Source: Pedobacter sp. AJM
GTDB lineage: Bacteria > Bacteroidota > Bacteroidia > Sphingobacteriales > Sphingobacteriaceae
Assembly: GCF_002197755.1 (NCBI RefSeq)
Contig: NZ_NHOT01000013.1
Coordinates: forward strand, 50,369 to 114,368
Length of the DNA stretch: 64,000 nucleotides
Direction of reading: 5' to 3'
Shown here: in pieces, positions 1 through 8,369 of the stretch
How positions within the stretch are numbered: position 1 is the stretch's first letter
Layout: every line of letters begins with the position of its first letter
Program-made: the position numbers and the translations under genes
The notes under the pieces: generated by a model
What the model saw: only the letters and a program-made list of their open reading frames with translations
Told to the model about the DNA's origin: nothing
The model's database searches: none

Positions 1-35
1 CTAAAACGATCCACACTATTCATTCATATATTATT

Positions 36-68
36 GCGAACGCTCCTACAATTATGGGAGCGTTTCGC
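36..68 (+). terminator. Intrinsic terminator of an upstream gene
   Basis: An inverted repeat (gcgaacgctcc / gggagcgtttcgc) with an AT-rich loop is followed by a short T-rich tail. It probably ends a plus-strand gene lying outside the window. It contains one mismatch, so confidence is moderate. Confidence 0.6.
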
Positions 69-123
69 TTTATTATTCATGGAGATTTAATTTAGGTAAA
101 ACTAAAATCCATGAGAATCATTA

Positions 124-131
124 TATCTTTG
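124..131 (+). promoter_or_regulatory. -7 promoter box for the DUF2625 gene
   Basis: TATCTTTG matches the Bacteroidetes -7 consensus TAnnTTTG exactly. Transcription would begin near 136-139, which leaves almost no leader for the ATG at 141 but about 20 nt for the ATG at 159. No clear -33 TTG is visible. Confidence 0.5.
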
Positions 132-158
132 ATAAAATAAATGCATCCATCTTCAACC

Positions 159-950
159 ATGAAAGGTAAAATCAAATTAGTTTCATTAATCGCTTTAAGC
201 CTGTTCTCATTTAATCTTTCCGCTCAAAATAAATTGATCAGTTTAGACAAACTCATTAATAAAACTGACCCTGCCTGGCCATTGGTTCAAAAGTGGATTG
301 ATTCTGCTAAAAATAAAGTGGAAGTTTTGCCTGTTGATTCATCCAAAGCGAAAGAAGTATTGTATAATGCACAGATGACGACATATGCTACGCTCGGATC
401 AGTCATTTACAACACTGGCGGTATTATGGTAGATAATGGCTGGATCAGGATCATGGGTTCAGGCAGCGAAAGGTTAACACGCAACATTGCCGAATGGAAT
501 AAAGGGAAAACCATTAAAGAATACGGAGACAACGTTCCCTATCTGTTAATTGCAGATGATGCCGTAGGTGGTTTCTTCGCTATTAATTATGGTGGCTTAG
601 GCCCTGATGTTAAAAACGTATATTACCTGGAACCCAATACGCTAACCTGGCAGCCACTTGGTGCCGGCTACGGTGAATTTCTGATTTTTTGCTTCGATAG
701 TGACCTTTCTAAATTTTATAAAGGTTTACGCTGGAGCTCCTGGGATCAGTTTATTGGCAACTTAGCCGATACCAAAACTTACAGCTTCAGGCCTTATCTG
801 TGGGAACAAGGCACGGATATTGAAAAGTGCACCAGAAAACTCGTAGGAATTGAAGAAATGTACAATTTCAATATTATGAAATCTAAAGAGTTGAATGCAG
901 ATAAAGGAATAAAGAAAGACGAAACGAAGAAAGACGCAGCGAAGCAATAA
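159..950 (+). CDS. DUF2625 family exported protein
   Basis: The function is unknown. The body resembles the DUF2625 family: an early DPAWPLVQKWI segment, then TTYATLGSVIYNTGGIMVD, GWIRIMGSG and a late WSSWDQF stretch. A signal peptide (MKGKIKLVSLIALSLFSF, cleaved near LSAQ) indicates export. I chose the ATG at 159 over the one at 141 because the signal peptide then starts with the usual basic residues and because the upstream promoter box would make the first ATG nearly leaderless. The C-terminus is a lysine-rich tail (KDETKKDAAKQ). It stands alone, with a separate minus-strand gene downstream. Confidence 0.75.
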   Translation: MKGKIKLVSLIALSLFSFNLSAQNKLISLDKLINKTDPAWPLVQKWIDSAKNKVEVLPVDSSKAKEVLYNAQMTTYATLGSVIYNTGGIMVDNGWIRIMGSGSERLTRNIAEWNKGKTIKEYGDNVPYLLIADDAVGGFFAINYGGLGPDVKNVYYLEPNTLTWQPLGAGYGEFLIFCFDSDLSKFYKGLRWSSWDQFIGNLADTKTYSFRPYLWEQGTDIEKCTRKLVGIEEMYNFNIMKSKELNADKGIKKDETKKDAAKQ

Positions 951-1068
951 ACTTGATCCCTATTGCGATGAAATAAAATTAAAAACCATTGAACATGCCA
1001 TCAACTTTATCCTTTTCAAGAAGGCATGCACACTGGTTACATCAGGGCACTTAAAAAGCGGGTTTAAG

Positions 1069-1407
1069 TTAACTATATTTTGCCTGCGTTTTCTTGGGCA
1101 GCTTAGCCAAAACCATCGCACGTGAATCGGCAACCCTCGCTTTTAGTTCCTGATCATTAAAAACCTCCAGATTTTCAACCATAATCCACTGTCTTTTTGC
1201 CAGATGATAAGCTTGAGCAATTCCATCTCTTGCTGTTAATTCATCGAAATCTTCGGGGTTGCATTTAATCGAAAACCGGCATCCCTCATCAATGGCAATG
1301 ATGATGTAGATTTTTTCTTCGATCATAAAACACAAATGATCCCATTTCATTCCCTCAGTTGTACCAGGCAAACTTAAGCAGTATTCTCTAAAAGATTCAA
1401 TGTTCAT
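1069..1407 (-). CDS. MmcQ/YjbR family protein
   Basis: This small 112-residue protein has the YjbR/MmcQ fold. Family marks are the opening MNIESFREYCLSLPGTTEG, the following WDHLCFMIEEKIY strand, FSIKCNPEDF, and the YHLAKRQWIMV segment near residues 66-77. Members are often called DNA-binding, but no clear biochemical role is established. The start codon is preceded, only 3 bases upstream, by more than eight copies of an 8-bp tandem repeat, so the repeat occupies the entire ribosome-binding region. Confidence 0.8.
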   Translation of the reverse strand: MNIESFREYCLSLPGTTEGMKWDHLCFMIEEKIYIIIAIDEGCRFSIKCNPEDFDELTARDGIAQAYHLAKRQWIMVENLEVFNDQELKARVADSRAMVLAKLPKKTQAKYS

Positions 1408-1410
1408 GGG

Positions 1411-1478
1411 GTGATTAGGTGATTAGGTGATTAGGTGATTAGGTGATTAGGTGATTAGGTGATTAGGTGATTAGGTGA
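1411..1478. repeat. 8-bp tandem repeat, 8.5 copies (GTGATTAG)
   Basis: GTGATTAG is repeated eight full times without a mismatch from 1411 to 1474, followed by a half copy. On the minus strand the array lies directly before the ATG of the YjbR gene. Perfect copies imply recent slippage or strong selection. Confidence 0.95.
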
Positions 1479-1585
1479 AACTAGAATAGAAAGTACTATG
1501 TTTGCATGATCATAAATTTTTGATTTACGAAAATAATAAATTTTGAACTATTATCTTAAACTCGTTAATCCACATCATCCAAACC

Positions 1586-2248
1586 ATGAATATTATCACC
1601 CCAACTGCCGACGGTTCAAACACCCTCTACAATGAAACCATCGGCGAACATTACCATAGCAAACATGGCGCTTTGCAAGAAAGTAAACATGTTTTTATTG
1701 ATGCCGGATTAAGATTTGCTTCAGCAGGAAAATCAGCTATTTCCATTCTGGAAGTTGGTTTTGGAACAGGTTTAAACTTTATCTTAAGTTATGATTATTG
1801 CACGCAGCACAATATTGATTTAGGTTACACGAGTATTGAAGCTTTTCCACTTACCAGTGACGTCATTAATCAGACGGGTTATTCGGCATTTGTTCCATCA
1901 GAAATCTGGGATAGCTTTATTAAAAGTTATGATGAGGCATTAGAAACACCAAAAATTCTATCTGAATACTGTATGCTTGAAATTCCACATACAACACTGG
2001 ATAACTTTACCACAGAAAAAAGATTTGACCTGATTTATTATGATGCCTTCTCCGTACAGCACCAGCCAGAAATGTGGACAAATGAAATCATTGCGCATGC
2101 CTGTAATTTCTTAAAGCCTGGCGGTGTTTTCGTTACCTATGCCATTACAGGAAACCTGAAACGTGCGGTTAAAGCAGCTGGTTTCAATATCGAAAAACTT
2201 CCTGGTGCACCCGGTAAACGTGAAATGCTTCGGGCAATAAAAATCTGA
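1586..2248 (+). CDS. mnmD: tRNA (mnm5s2U34) methyltransferase MnmD
   Basis: This is the SAM-dependent methyltransferase that completes mnm5s2U at the wobble base of tRNAs for Lys, Glu and Gln by methylating the aminomethyl (nm5) group. The 220-residue protein corresponds to the stand-alone MnmD domain, without the MnmC oxidase domain of E. coli. The opening TADGSNTLYNETIGEHYHS is typical, the SAM-binding loop EVGFGTG lies at residues 56-62, and YYDAFSVQHQPEMW carries the acidic catalytic region. The LKPGGVFVTY strand and a final KREMLRA motif complete the family pattern. Confidence 0.9.
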   Translation: MNIITPTADGSNTLYNETIGEHYHSKHGALQESKHVFIDAGLRFASAGKSAISILEVGFGTGLNFILSYDYCTQHNIDLGYTSIEAFPLTSDVINQTGYSAFVPSEIWDSFIKSYDEALETPKILSEYCMLEIPHTTLDNFTTEKRFDLIYYDAFSVQHQPEMWTNEIIAHACNFLKPGGVFVTYAITGNLKRAVKAAGFNIEKLPGAPGKREMLRAIKI

Positions 2249-2251
2249 CAA

Positions 2252-2280
2252 AAAGGAGATGGCATGCCAAAACCTCCTTT
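2252..2280 (+). terminator. Possible weak terminator after mnmD
   Basis: AAAGGAG and CTCCTTT form a 7-bp stem around an inner TGGCATGCCA palindrome. The T-run that follows is short, so termination may be inefficient. Confidence 0.4.
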
Positions 2281-2313
2281 CTATTCGTTTGTTAATTTAT
2301 AAAAACAAATATC

Positions 2314-3261
2314 ATGGAAAAAAGAATATTAGGTAAAACAGATTTAAATATTGCGCCCATTGTATTTGGAGGAAACGTTTTTGGCTGGACCATCAACGAA
2401 CAGCAATCATTTGAGATACTGGATCATTTTGTAGATAACGGCTTCAACTTTATCGACACGGCTGATGTATATTCACGCTGGGTACCTGAAAATAAAGGAG
2501 GAGAATCAGAGACAATTATAGGCAACTGGCTGAAAAAACGCAATCAACGCCATGATGTAGTTATTGCCACAAAAGTAGGTTCAGACATGGGGCAAGGCAA
2601 GTCTTTAAGAAAAGATTATATCATCAATGAAGTTGAACATTCGCTTTCCCGACTGCAAACGGATTATATTGATTTATACTTTTCACATTTTGATGATGAA
2701 AGCACACCTGTTGAAGAAACGCTGAGTGCTTACGAAACCTTAATCAGGGATGGAAAAGTACGTTGGATTGGCGCATCTAACTTTTCTGCAGAAAGGTTGA
2801 AAGAATCCCTGCTTTTCTCTGCGCAACATCATCTTCCACGTTACGAAGTTTATCAGCCCGGATATAATTTATTTGACCGGGCAGAATTTGAACGCGATCA
2901 TGAAAAGATCTGCCTGGAAAATGACTTAGGTGTTATCACTTACTATTCTTTGGCCAGTGGTTTCCTCACCGGAAAGTACCGCGATGAAGAAGACTTAAAG
3001 AAAAGCCAGCGTGGTGGCGGCGTCAGGAAATTCTTAAATGAAAGAGGCTTTAAAATTCTGGATGCATTGGATCAGGTAGCAGATAAATACCACACAGAGC
3101 AGGCATCCGTGGCTTTGGCCTGGCTTATCCATCATCCTTCCATCACTGCACCTATTGCCAGTGTAACGGATCTGAATCAGTTAAAATCTTTTACCTCAGC
3201 AGCCAATCTGAAGTTGATGCCTGAGGATATTTCCCTGCTGAACAAGGCAAGTGTTTATTAA
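2314..3261 (+). CDS. Aldo/keto reductase
   Basis: This is an NAD(P)H-dependent oxidoreductase of the aldo/keto reductase superfamily, 315 residues long. The catalytic tetrad is visible: Asp48 and Tyr53 in FIDTADVYSRW, Lys in the ATKVG strand, and His in DLYFSHFD. WIGASNFS and the C-terminal ALAWLIHHPSITAPIASV are family motifs for the barrel and cofactor end. The physiological substrate cannot be read from the sequence. It stands as a single gene with a strong terminator downstream. Confidence 0.93.
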   Translation: MEKRILGKTDLNIAPIVFGGNVFGWTINEQQSFEILDHFVDNGFNFIDTADVYSRWVPENKGGESETIIGNWLKKRNQRHDVVIATKVGSDMGQGKSLRKDYIINEVEHSLSRLQTDYIDLYFSHFDDESTPVEETLSAYETLIRDGKVRWIGASNFSAERLKESLLFSAQHHLPRYEVYQPGYNLFDRAEFERDHEKICLENDLGVITYYSLASGFLTGKYRDEEDLKKSQRGGGVRKFLNERGFKILDALDQVADKYHTEQASVALAWLIHHPSITAPIASVTDLNQLKSFTSAANLKLMPEDISLLNKASVY

Positions 3262-3280
3262 TAAATAATCCTTTATATTT

Positions 3281-3319
3281 AAATGCCCGATTAATCAAAA
3301 CAATTAATCGGGCATTTTG
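3281..3319 (+). terminator. Intrinsic terminator after the aldo/keto reductase gene
   Basis: A perfect 15-bp stem (AAATGCCCGATTAAT and its complement) with a 7-nt loop is followed by a short T-run. Confidence 0.85.
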
Positions 3320-3342
3320 TATTAAACTGAATTTAAAACACG

Positions 3343-4452
3343 ATGAAAGAAAAACTTACCTTTCTGCCTAAGCTGGCCCTGGTACTCTTTTGCCTGATCA
3401 GCCTAACCTATATTGCGATTTTGGGACAATCGCTTCTGGCACCTCTACTTTTTTCTTTCCTGATGGCTATCCTCCTGCTTCCGGTTGGTCATTTTTTAGA
3501 ACATAAGTTCAGGCTTAAAAGAGGTTTGGCTACTGTAGTGGCCGTAATTCTGATGATTGCCGTTATTAGCGGGATTATTTATTTCTTTGGAAATCAATTA
3601 AGTGATTTGTGGGCAGACTGGCCTTTACTTAAACAAAAGGCCAATGTTTCTTTTCATGAATTGCAGCATTGGATTTCCACCACTTTTCACGTGAATACAG
3701 AAAAGCAACTGGCTTATCTGAATGACAGTACAGAAAAAGCACTGGCCACCAGCGCAACGATTGTAGCCACTACACTGGCTACTTTATCTTCTACCCTGCT
3801 CTTTTTAGGCTTTACCTTATTATTTACCTTTTTCATTTTAAATTACCGCAGGGTATTGTTTACTTTTCTGACCTCGGTTTTTAAAGAAGAACACAAGGAA
3901 AAAGTAACTGAAATTGTAAGTCAGATTCAATACATCATCAAAAAATACATCATTGGTTTGTTTTTGCAAATGCTTATTGTAACCGTTTTGATGATTGCCA
4001 TTTTAAGTTTATTAGGCGTTAAATATGCAGTTCTATTGGGCTTAGTGGCAGGCATATTCAATGTTGTTCCCTATTTGGGCATCTTTTTTGCCTTGCTGGT
4101 CAGCTGTTTAATCACCTTCGCCACAGCAGGTGCAGGTAAAGTTTTACTGGTTTTAATTGCATTTATCGGCGTCCATGCCATCGATGGTAACATCCTGATG
4201 CCATTGGTTGTAGGATCCAAAGTAAAAATCAATGCCCTTTTTGCTTTTCTTGGTATCATTGTGGGCGAGATGATCTGGGGTATCTCCGGCATGTTTTTAT
4301 GTATTCCATACCTGGCCATGTTAAAGATTATATTTGACCGGGTAGACAACCTCAAGGCCTGGGGAATTTTAATGGGTGAAGAGCATAAGCCTGAAAAGAA
4401 AAAGCGCGTGTATCAAATCACAAAAAAGATTAAGCTAGAGGAAAAAGATTAA
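3343..4452 (+). CDS. AI-2E/PerM family membrane transporter
   Basis: This 369-residue integral membrane protein has the layout of the AI-2E (PerM/YdiK) family. Two or three N-terminal helices are followed by a soluble segment around residues 90-140 (WISTTFHVNTEKQL), then five further helices. The conserved GVKYAVLLGLVAGIFNVVPY and the IDGNILMPLVVGSKVKINAL region are characteristic. The family includes autoinducer-2 exporters and Na+/H+ antiporters, so the substrate is uncertain. It is 17 bp from the next gene and probably heads an operon with it, mazG and the following genes. Confidence 0.85.
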   Translation: MKEKLTFLPKLALVLFCLISLTYIAILGQSLLAPLLFSFLMAILLLPVGHFLEHKFRLKRGLATVVAVILMIAVISGIIYFFGNQLSDLWADWPLLKQKANVSFHELQHWISTTFHVNTEKQLAYLNDSTEKALATSATIVATTLATLSSTLLFLGFTLLFTFFILNYRRVLFTFLTSVFKEEHKEKVTEIVSQIQYIIKKYIIGLFLQMLIVTVLMIAILSLLGVKYAVLLGLVAGIFNVVPYLGIFFALLVSCLITFATAGAGKVLLVLIAFIGVHAIDGNILMPLVVGSKVKINALFAFLGIIVGEMIWGISGMFLCIPYLAMLKIIFDRVDNLKAWGILMGEEHKPEKKKRVYQITKKIKLEEKD

Positions 4453-4469
4453 TTGTCAAACTTACTTGA

Positions 4470-4919
4470 ATGAAACCCTTATTTGTTTTAATAGTGGTAT
4501 ACGTGGCCATATTAGCATTTAATGGCCATGCCACCTTCGATAAAGGAAATATTTTTGCAGGAAATATCGCTATGTCGGTCATGCTGCTCTTTACGGCTAT
4601 CGGGCATTTTAAATTTAAAACGGCTATGGCCGCCATGATTCCGCTATTTATCCCGAAAAAAGTAGAAATCGTGATATTTACAGGCGTGCTGGAAATTTTA
4701 TTTGCCATTGGTTTAAGTGTAGAAAGTACCCGCCATTACACAGGCATCGCACTAGTCATATTTTTGTTCACCATTCTGCCAGCCAATATTTATGCAGCTA
4801 AAAACCGGATTAATTACGAAAATTTATTTAAGTCTGGCCCAGGGATTAAATATTTATGGTTTAGAATTCCATTTCAATTTTTCTTAATCGCCTGGGTTTG
4901 GTACTTTAGCATCAGATAA
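4470..4919 (+). CDS. DoxX-like four-helix membrane protein
   Basis: The 149-residue protein has four predicted membrane helices and the overall pattern of DoxX-like proteins: a first helix, then a GHFKFKTAMAAMIP loop, FTGVLEILFAIGL, a third helix, and a short C-terminal helix. No function can be assigned with confidence. It is tightly packed between the AI-2E transporter gene and mazG (9-bp gap), suggesting co-transcription. Confidence 0.7.
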   Translation: MKPLFVLIVVYVAILAFNGHATFDKGNIFAGNIAMSVMLLFTAIGHFKFKTAMAAMIPLFIPKKVEIVIFTGVLEILFAIGLSVESTRHYTGIALVIFLFTILPANIYAAKNRINYENLFKSGPGIKYLWFRIPFQFFLIAWVWYFSIR

Positions 4920-4927
4920 AAACCAAT

Positions 4928-5734
4928 ATGCCAAATCATCCCATTCCTGCAACGGCTAATACACCGGCCGATGCCTTCGACAGATTACTTACCGTACTGG
5001 ATACACTGCGTACACAATGCCCCTGGGATAAGAAACAGACCATGGAAACCTTACGTCATTTAACAATAGAAGAAACCTATGAATTAAGTGATGCCATTTT
5101 AGAAGGTGACCTGGATGAAATTAAAAAAGAGCTGGGTGATGTGATGATGCACCTGGTTTTCTATTCACGTATTGCATCAGAAACCGGTGCCTTTAACATT
5201 ACTGACGTTTTAAATGGGGTTTGTGATAAATTGGTGAATCGCCATCCGCATATTTATGGTGATGTTGAGGTACAGAATGAGGAGGATGTAAAACGCAATT
5301 GGGAACAAATTAAGCTGAAAGAGGGAAATAAATCTGTCCTCGCGGGTGTTCCGGCTTCACTTCCTGCTTTGGTAAAAGCTTCACGTATTCAGGAAAAAGC
5401 ACGCGGAGTAGGTTTTGACTGGGAAGATAAAAACCAGGTATGGGAAAAAGTAGAAGAAGAACTTCAGGAATTTAAGGCAGAATTTAATGTAACCGATCAC
5501 ACGGCAATAGATATTGAAAAGGCTGAATCAGAATTTGGTGATGTACTTTTTTCCCTCATTAATTATGCCCGGTTTATAAACATCAATCCGGAAAATGCCC
5601 TGGAGAAAACCAATAAAAAATTCATTAAACGCTTTCAGTATCTGGAAAATAAAGCCAAAGAAAATGGTAAAGCTTTGGCCGAAATGACACTTGCTGAGAT
5701 GGACATTTATTGGAATGAAGCGAAGAAATTATAG
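4928..5734 (+). CDS. mazG: Nucleoside triphosphate pyrophosphohydrolase MazG
   Basis: MazG hydrolyses (d)NTPs to NMP and pyrophosphate and is thought to clean the nucleotide pool and tune stress responses. The 268-residue length matches the two-domain E. coli type. Domain 1 has CPWDKKQT, EETYELSDAI and ELGDVMMHL; domain 2 has EEELQEFKAEF and EFGDVLFSLINYAR, supplying the EExxE plus ExxD metal-binding pattern. GVPASLPALVKASRIQEKA links them. The next gene begins 2 bp after the stop, so the two are very likely co-translated. Confidence 0.93.
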   Translation: MPNHPIPATANTPADAFDRLLTVLDTLRTQCPWDKKQTMETLRHLTIEETYELSDAILEGDLDEIKKELGDVMMHLVFYSRIASETGAFNITDVLNGVCDKLVNRHPHIYGDVEVQNEEDVKRNWEQIKLKEGNKSVLAGVPASLPALVKASRIQEKARGVGFDWEDKNQVWEKVEEELQEFKAEFNVTDHTAIDIEKAESEFGDVLFSLINYARFININPENALEKTNKKFIKRFQYLENKAKENGKALAEMTLAEMDIYWNEAKKL

Positions 5735-5736
5735 AT

Positions 5737-6144
5737 ATGAATCCTGAATTTAATGATCATCCAACACCTGGAAACCTGGTGAATATTATCACTTTCAATG
5801 TTACAGATACGAAAAGCCTAGATGGTGGCATTGTTCCATGGGTGAATATATTGCGTGCAAATGAGGAGATTCTGAACCTGGCAGATGCGGATGAAATTGT
5901 AATTCCTGAACATGATATTGCAATTTCTATAGATTATCCGCTTCAACATCCTGAGACTTTTCATTTGTACTCATCCATCGGTTTTTCCAGAAAATTATTG
6001 TTAATCGAAATCCGTGAGAAGTTTCTGGAACTTTCAGATCAGGAAAATGAATCTTTCAAGGGCCATAATGTAGATCTGGTGGCTTTAGACGTTTACAAAA
6101 CAGCTACCGGAAAAATTGAAATTACTTTAGATATAGACGCTTAA
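5737..6144 (+). CDS. Conserved hypothetical cytoplasmic protein
   Basis: I do not recognise this 135-residue family. It has no signal peptide or membrane segment and reads as a compact acidic alpha/beta protein, with a YPLQHPETFHLYSSIGFSR stretch around residues 67-85 and a helix (LLIEIREKFLELSDQ) after it. It starts only 2 bp after mazG, so it is part of that operon and may share its expression, but no role follows from this. Confidence 0.7.
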   Translation: MNPEFNDHPTPGNLVNIITFNVTDTKSLDGGIVPWVNILRANEEILNLADADEIVIPEHDIAISIDYPLQHPETFHLYSSIGFSRKLLLIEIREKFLELSDQENESFKGHNVDLVALDVYKTATGKIEITLDIDA

Positions 6145-6172
6145 ATATTCAGCATTACGCTTATCAATAAAG

Positions 6173-6985
6173 ATGAAATTTTTCTACTACACCTTTCTGA
6201 TCATCATTTTACCGATCAGCCATGTTAAAGCTTCGTTGCTCCAAGACTCCGTTCCCATCCATGATACTTTCACCATAACAGCAGAGAAGATTGGAGAAAC
6301 CAGAACCATTAATGTTTGGGTTCCTGAAAGCTATACTAAAAAAAAGGATTACCTCCCGGTGATGTACATGGCAGACGGTGGTATAAAGGAAGATTTTCTG
6401 CATATAGCGGAAACATTTGCCAAACTGATCAAAGCCAAAAGTATACCCCCAACTATTCTTGTTGGGATTGAAAACACACAGAGAAGAAGAGACCTGACCG
6501 GTTTTACAGAGGTTGCAGAAGATAAAACGATTGCACCTGTCGTAGGTGGTGCTGAAAAATTCAGGGCCTTTATTCAGGATGAGCTTTTTCCTGAAATCGC
6601 TAAACGATATCGCATATCCCGCAAAAGAGGAATAATGGGTGAATCGCTTGCCGGCTTATTTGTGATGGAAACATTAATGCTTAAACCTGAAATGTTTGAT
6701 AACTATATTGCCTTTGATCCTTCATTCTGGTGGAATAACCAATACCTGATCAGGATGGCAGACAGTCGTTTAAGCAAATTAACACGGCCTGAAAAAAGGT
6801 TATGGTTTGCAGGCTCAAGCACGAAAGGCATTGCTGAAAATACGCGAAAGTTGGCGGTTTTGTTAAAGGCTGAAAATTACAGGCACCTGAAATGGCATTA
6901 TGCTGATGAACCCGATGAACAGCATGATAGCATTTTTAAAGCAACCAAATCGCAGGCTATTCAATGGACATTAGGAGAAAAATAA
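6173..6985 (+). CDS. Exported alpha/beta-hydrolase esterase (Fes/esterase D-like)
   Basis: This is a putative periplasmic esterase of 270 residues with an N-terminal signal peptide (FFYYTFLIIILPISHVKAS). The fold marks are those of the Fes/IroE-type putative esterase family: NVWVPESY and LPVMYMADGG in the first strands, GESLAGLF with the nucleophile Ser, FDPSFWWNN, and a late His in the EQHDSIF segment. The substrate could be a siderophore ester, a cell-envelope ester or another acyl ester; the sequence does not decide. It closes the plus-strand cluster starting at 3343 and converges on the next gene. Confidence 0.82.
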   Translation: MKFFYYTFLIIILPISHVKASLLQDSVPIHDTFTITAEKIGETRTINVWVPESYTKKKDYLPVMYMADGGIKEDFLHIAETFAKLIKAKSIPPTILVGIENTQRRRDLTGFTEVAEDKTIAPVVGGAEKFRAFIQDELFPEIAKRYRISRKRGIMGESLAGLFVMETLMLKPEMFDNYIAFDPSFWWNNQYLIRMADSRLSKLTRPEKRLWFAGSSTKGIAENTRKLAVLLKAENYRHLKWHYADEPDEQHDSIFKATKSQAIQWTLGEK

Positions 6986-6997
6986 CTGAAGATCTAT

Positions 6998-7378
6998 TTA
7001 ATAGAAAATTCCATCAACATAATACCATTTCCCATCTTCTAATTTGAAGCTTGATTTTTCATGAAGCACGGCTGTTTGAAACCTTTTATTGAGATAGAAA
7101 GCTTTAAATTCTACAGTAGTAGAATCAGCTGCAATAATTTCCAGTTTCACCCATTTGGTATTTTTTGCACTTTTCAGATAGGAATCTCTTAAATTCCCTT
7201 TACGTTTACTGAAGTGTGTCGTTTCAAAAAGATAATCTGCATCAGCCAATACAAAAGCAGCATATCTCGAACGCATTAAAGCCGTTACGGTGGGTGCCGC
7301 AACAGCCCTGAGATGATAAGGCTGACAACAGTTTATGTAATCCAGGCCACTACTGCAAGGGCATTTTATAACATTCAT
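6998..7378 (-). CDS. YchJ-like (UPF0225) SEC-C motif protein
   Basis: The 126-residue protein opens with the SEC-C zinc-binding signature: CPCSS, then a CC pair at CCQPYH, close to the SecA C-terminal motif. The remainder (LMRSRYAAFVLADADYLFETTH, then FKAFYL and a terminal WYYVDG strand) is the YchJ/UPF0225 NTF2-like domain. No function is established for this family. It is transcribed divergently from truA across a 74-bp gap. Confidence 0.88.
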   Translation of the reverse strand: MNVIKCPCSSGLDYINCCQPYHLRAVAAPTVTALMRSRYAAFVLADADYLFETTHFSKRKGNLRDSYLKSAKNTKWVKLEIIAADSTTVEFKAFYLNKRFQTAVLHEKSSFKLEDGKWYYVDGIFY

Positions 7379-7452
7379 AACTTAATGTGAATTGCAAAAT
7401 TAGGATTTTAATACCTGCTCTGATAAAATTTGATTAAAATTGCAATGTAAAA

Positions 7453-8253
7453 ATGAGATATTTCTTCCATATTGCCTACCAGGGACAACACTATAATGGG
7501 TGGCAAAAACAGCCGGGTGCCATTAGTGTACAAGAGGTAATTGAAAAGGCACTGCTGAAAATTTTCAAAACCCCTATCGCCATAATTGGTTGTGGAAGAA
7601 CGGATGCCCATGTACATGCCAGTCAGTTTTTCTTTCATGCAGATATTCAACAGGAATTTGAATTTGATCTGGCCTATCGTCTGAATAAAGCCTTACCACA
7701 AAACATTGCCATTTTTCATATTTTTAAAATGGAAGGTTTGCCGCATGCCCGTTTTGATGCCGTTCAGCGTAGATATGATTATTTTATCCACACGTACAAA
7801 GATCCTTTCCTGGCTAATCAGAGTTCTCTTTATTTAGAATCAAACCTTGACTTGCTCAGCATGAAAAAGGCGGTTAGTTTATTACCAATTTATAAGGATT
7901 ACCGGGCTTTTTGTACCCAGCCGAATAAATACGAACATACCATTTGCAACGTGATGGAGGCAGATTTATTCATGAACGCAAAGGGCGATCGCATTCGGTT
8001 TCATATTGCAAGCAACCGTTTCCTGAGCAAAATGATTAGAATCTTGATGGGTAAATTACTCCGAATTGGCAAAGGTGAATTGAGTCTGGATGAATTCGAA
8101 AGTCTTTTAATCAACCTGGAAACACCTAAAACATTAAATCCGGCACATCCCACCGGCTTATACCTCTCGAAGGTTACTTATCCCTATTTAAATTTAGAGC
8201 CGAGAACAACGTTTCTTACCGCTATGCAGGGAACAGATTGGAAATCAATTTAG
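7453..8253 (+). CDS. truA: tRNA pseudouridine(38-40) synthase TruA
   Basis: TruA converts uridines 38-40 of the tRNA anticodon arm to pseudouridine. The 266-residue length is normal. YFFHIAYQGQHYNGWQ opens the fold and the catalytic loop reads GCGRTDAHVHA, with Asp51 as the catalytic residue. Most TruA proteins have Gly where this one has His53 (RTDAGVHA), a small but visible departure. The RRYDYFI motif and FLSKMIRILMG helix of the second half are intact. A bidirectional terminator separates it from gyrB. Confidence 0.93.
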   Translation: MRYFFHIAYQGQHYNGWQKQPGAISVQEVIEKALLKIFKTPIAIIGCGRTDAHVHASQFFFHADIQQEFEFDLAYRLNKALPQNIAIFHIFKMEGLPHARFDAVQRRYDYFIHTYKDPFLANQSSLYLESNLDLLSMKKAVSLLPIYKDYRAFCTQPNKYEHTICNVMEADLFMNAKGDRIRFHIASNRFLSKMIRILMGKLLRIGKGELSLDEFESLLINLETPKTLNPAHPTGLYLSKVTYPYLNLEPRTTFLTAMQGTDWKSI

Positions 8254-8302
8254 TTCTTGCATTTATCGTTGCCAATTTATTTTAATAGCGCCTGATAAAT
8301 AA

Positions 8303-8340
8303 AAAACCCTCTCCAAGTTTTAACTTGAAGAGGGTTTTAT
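8303..8340. terminator. Bidirectional terminator between truA and gyrB
   Basis: AAACCCTCTcCAAGTT and AACTTGaAGAGGGTTT form a long stem flanked by A- and T-runs on both sides. It can therefore stop both the plus-strand truA and the minus-strand gyrB transcripts. Confidence 0.88.
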
Positions 8341-8369
8341 CAGTTTTATTTCTAAGCTTTCAGCTCTTG

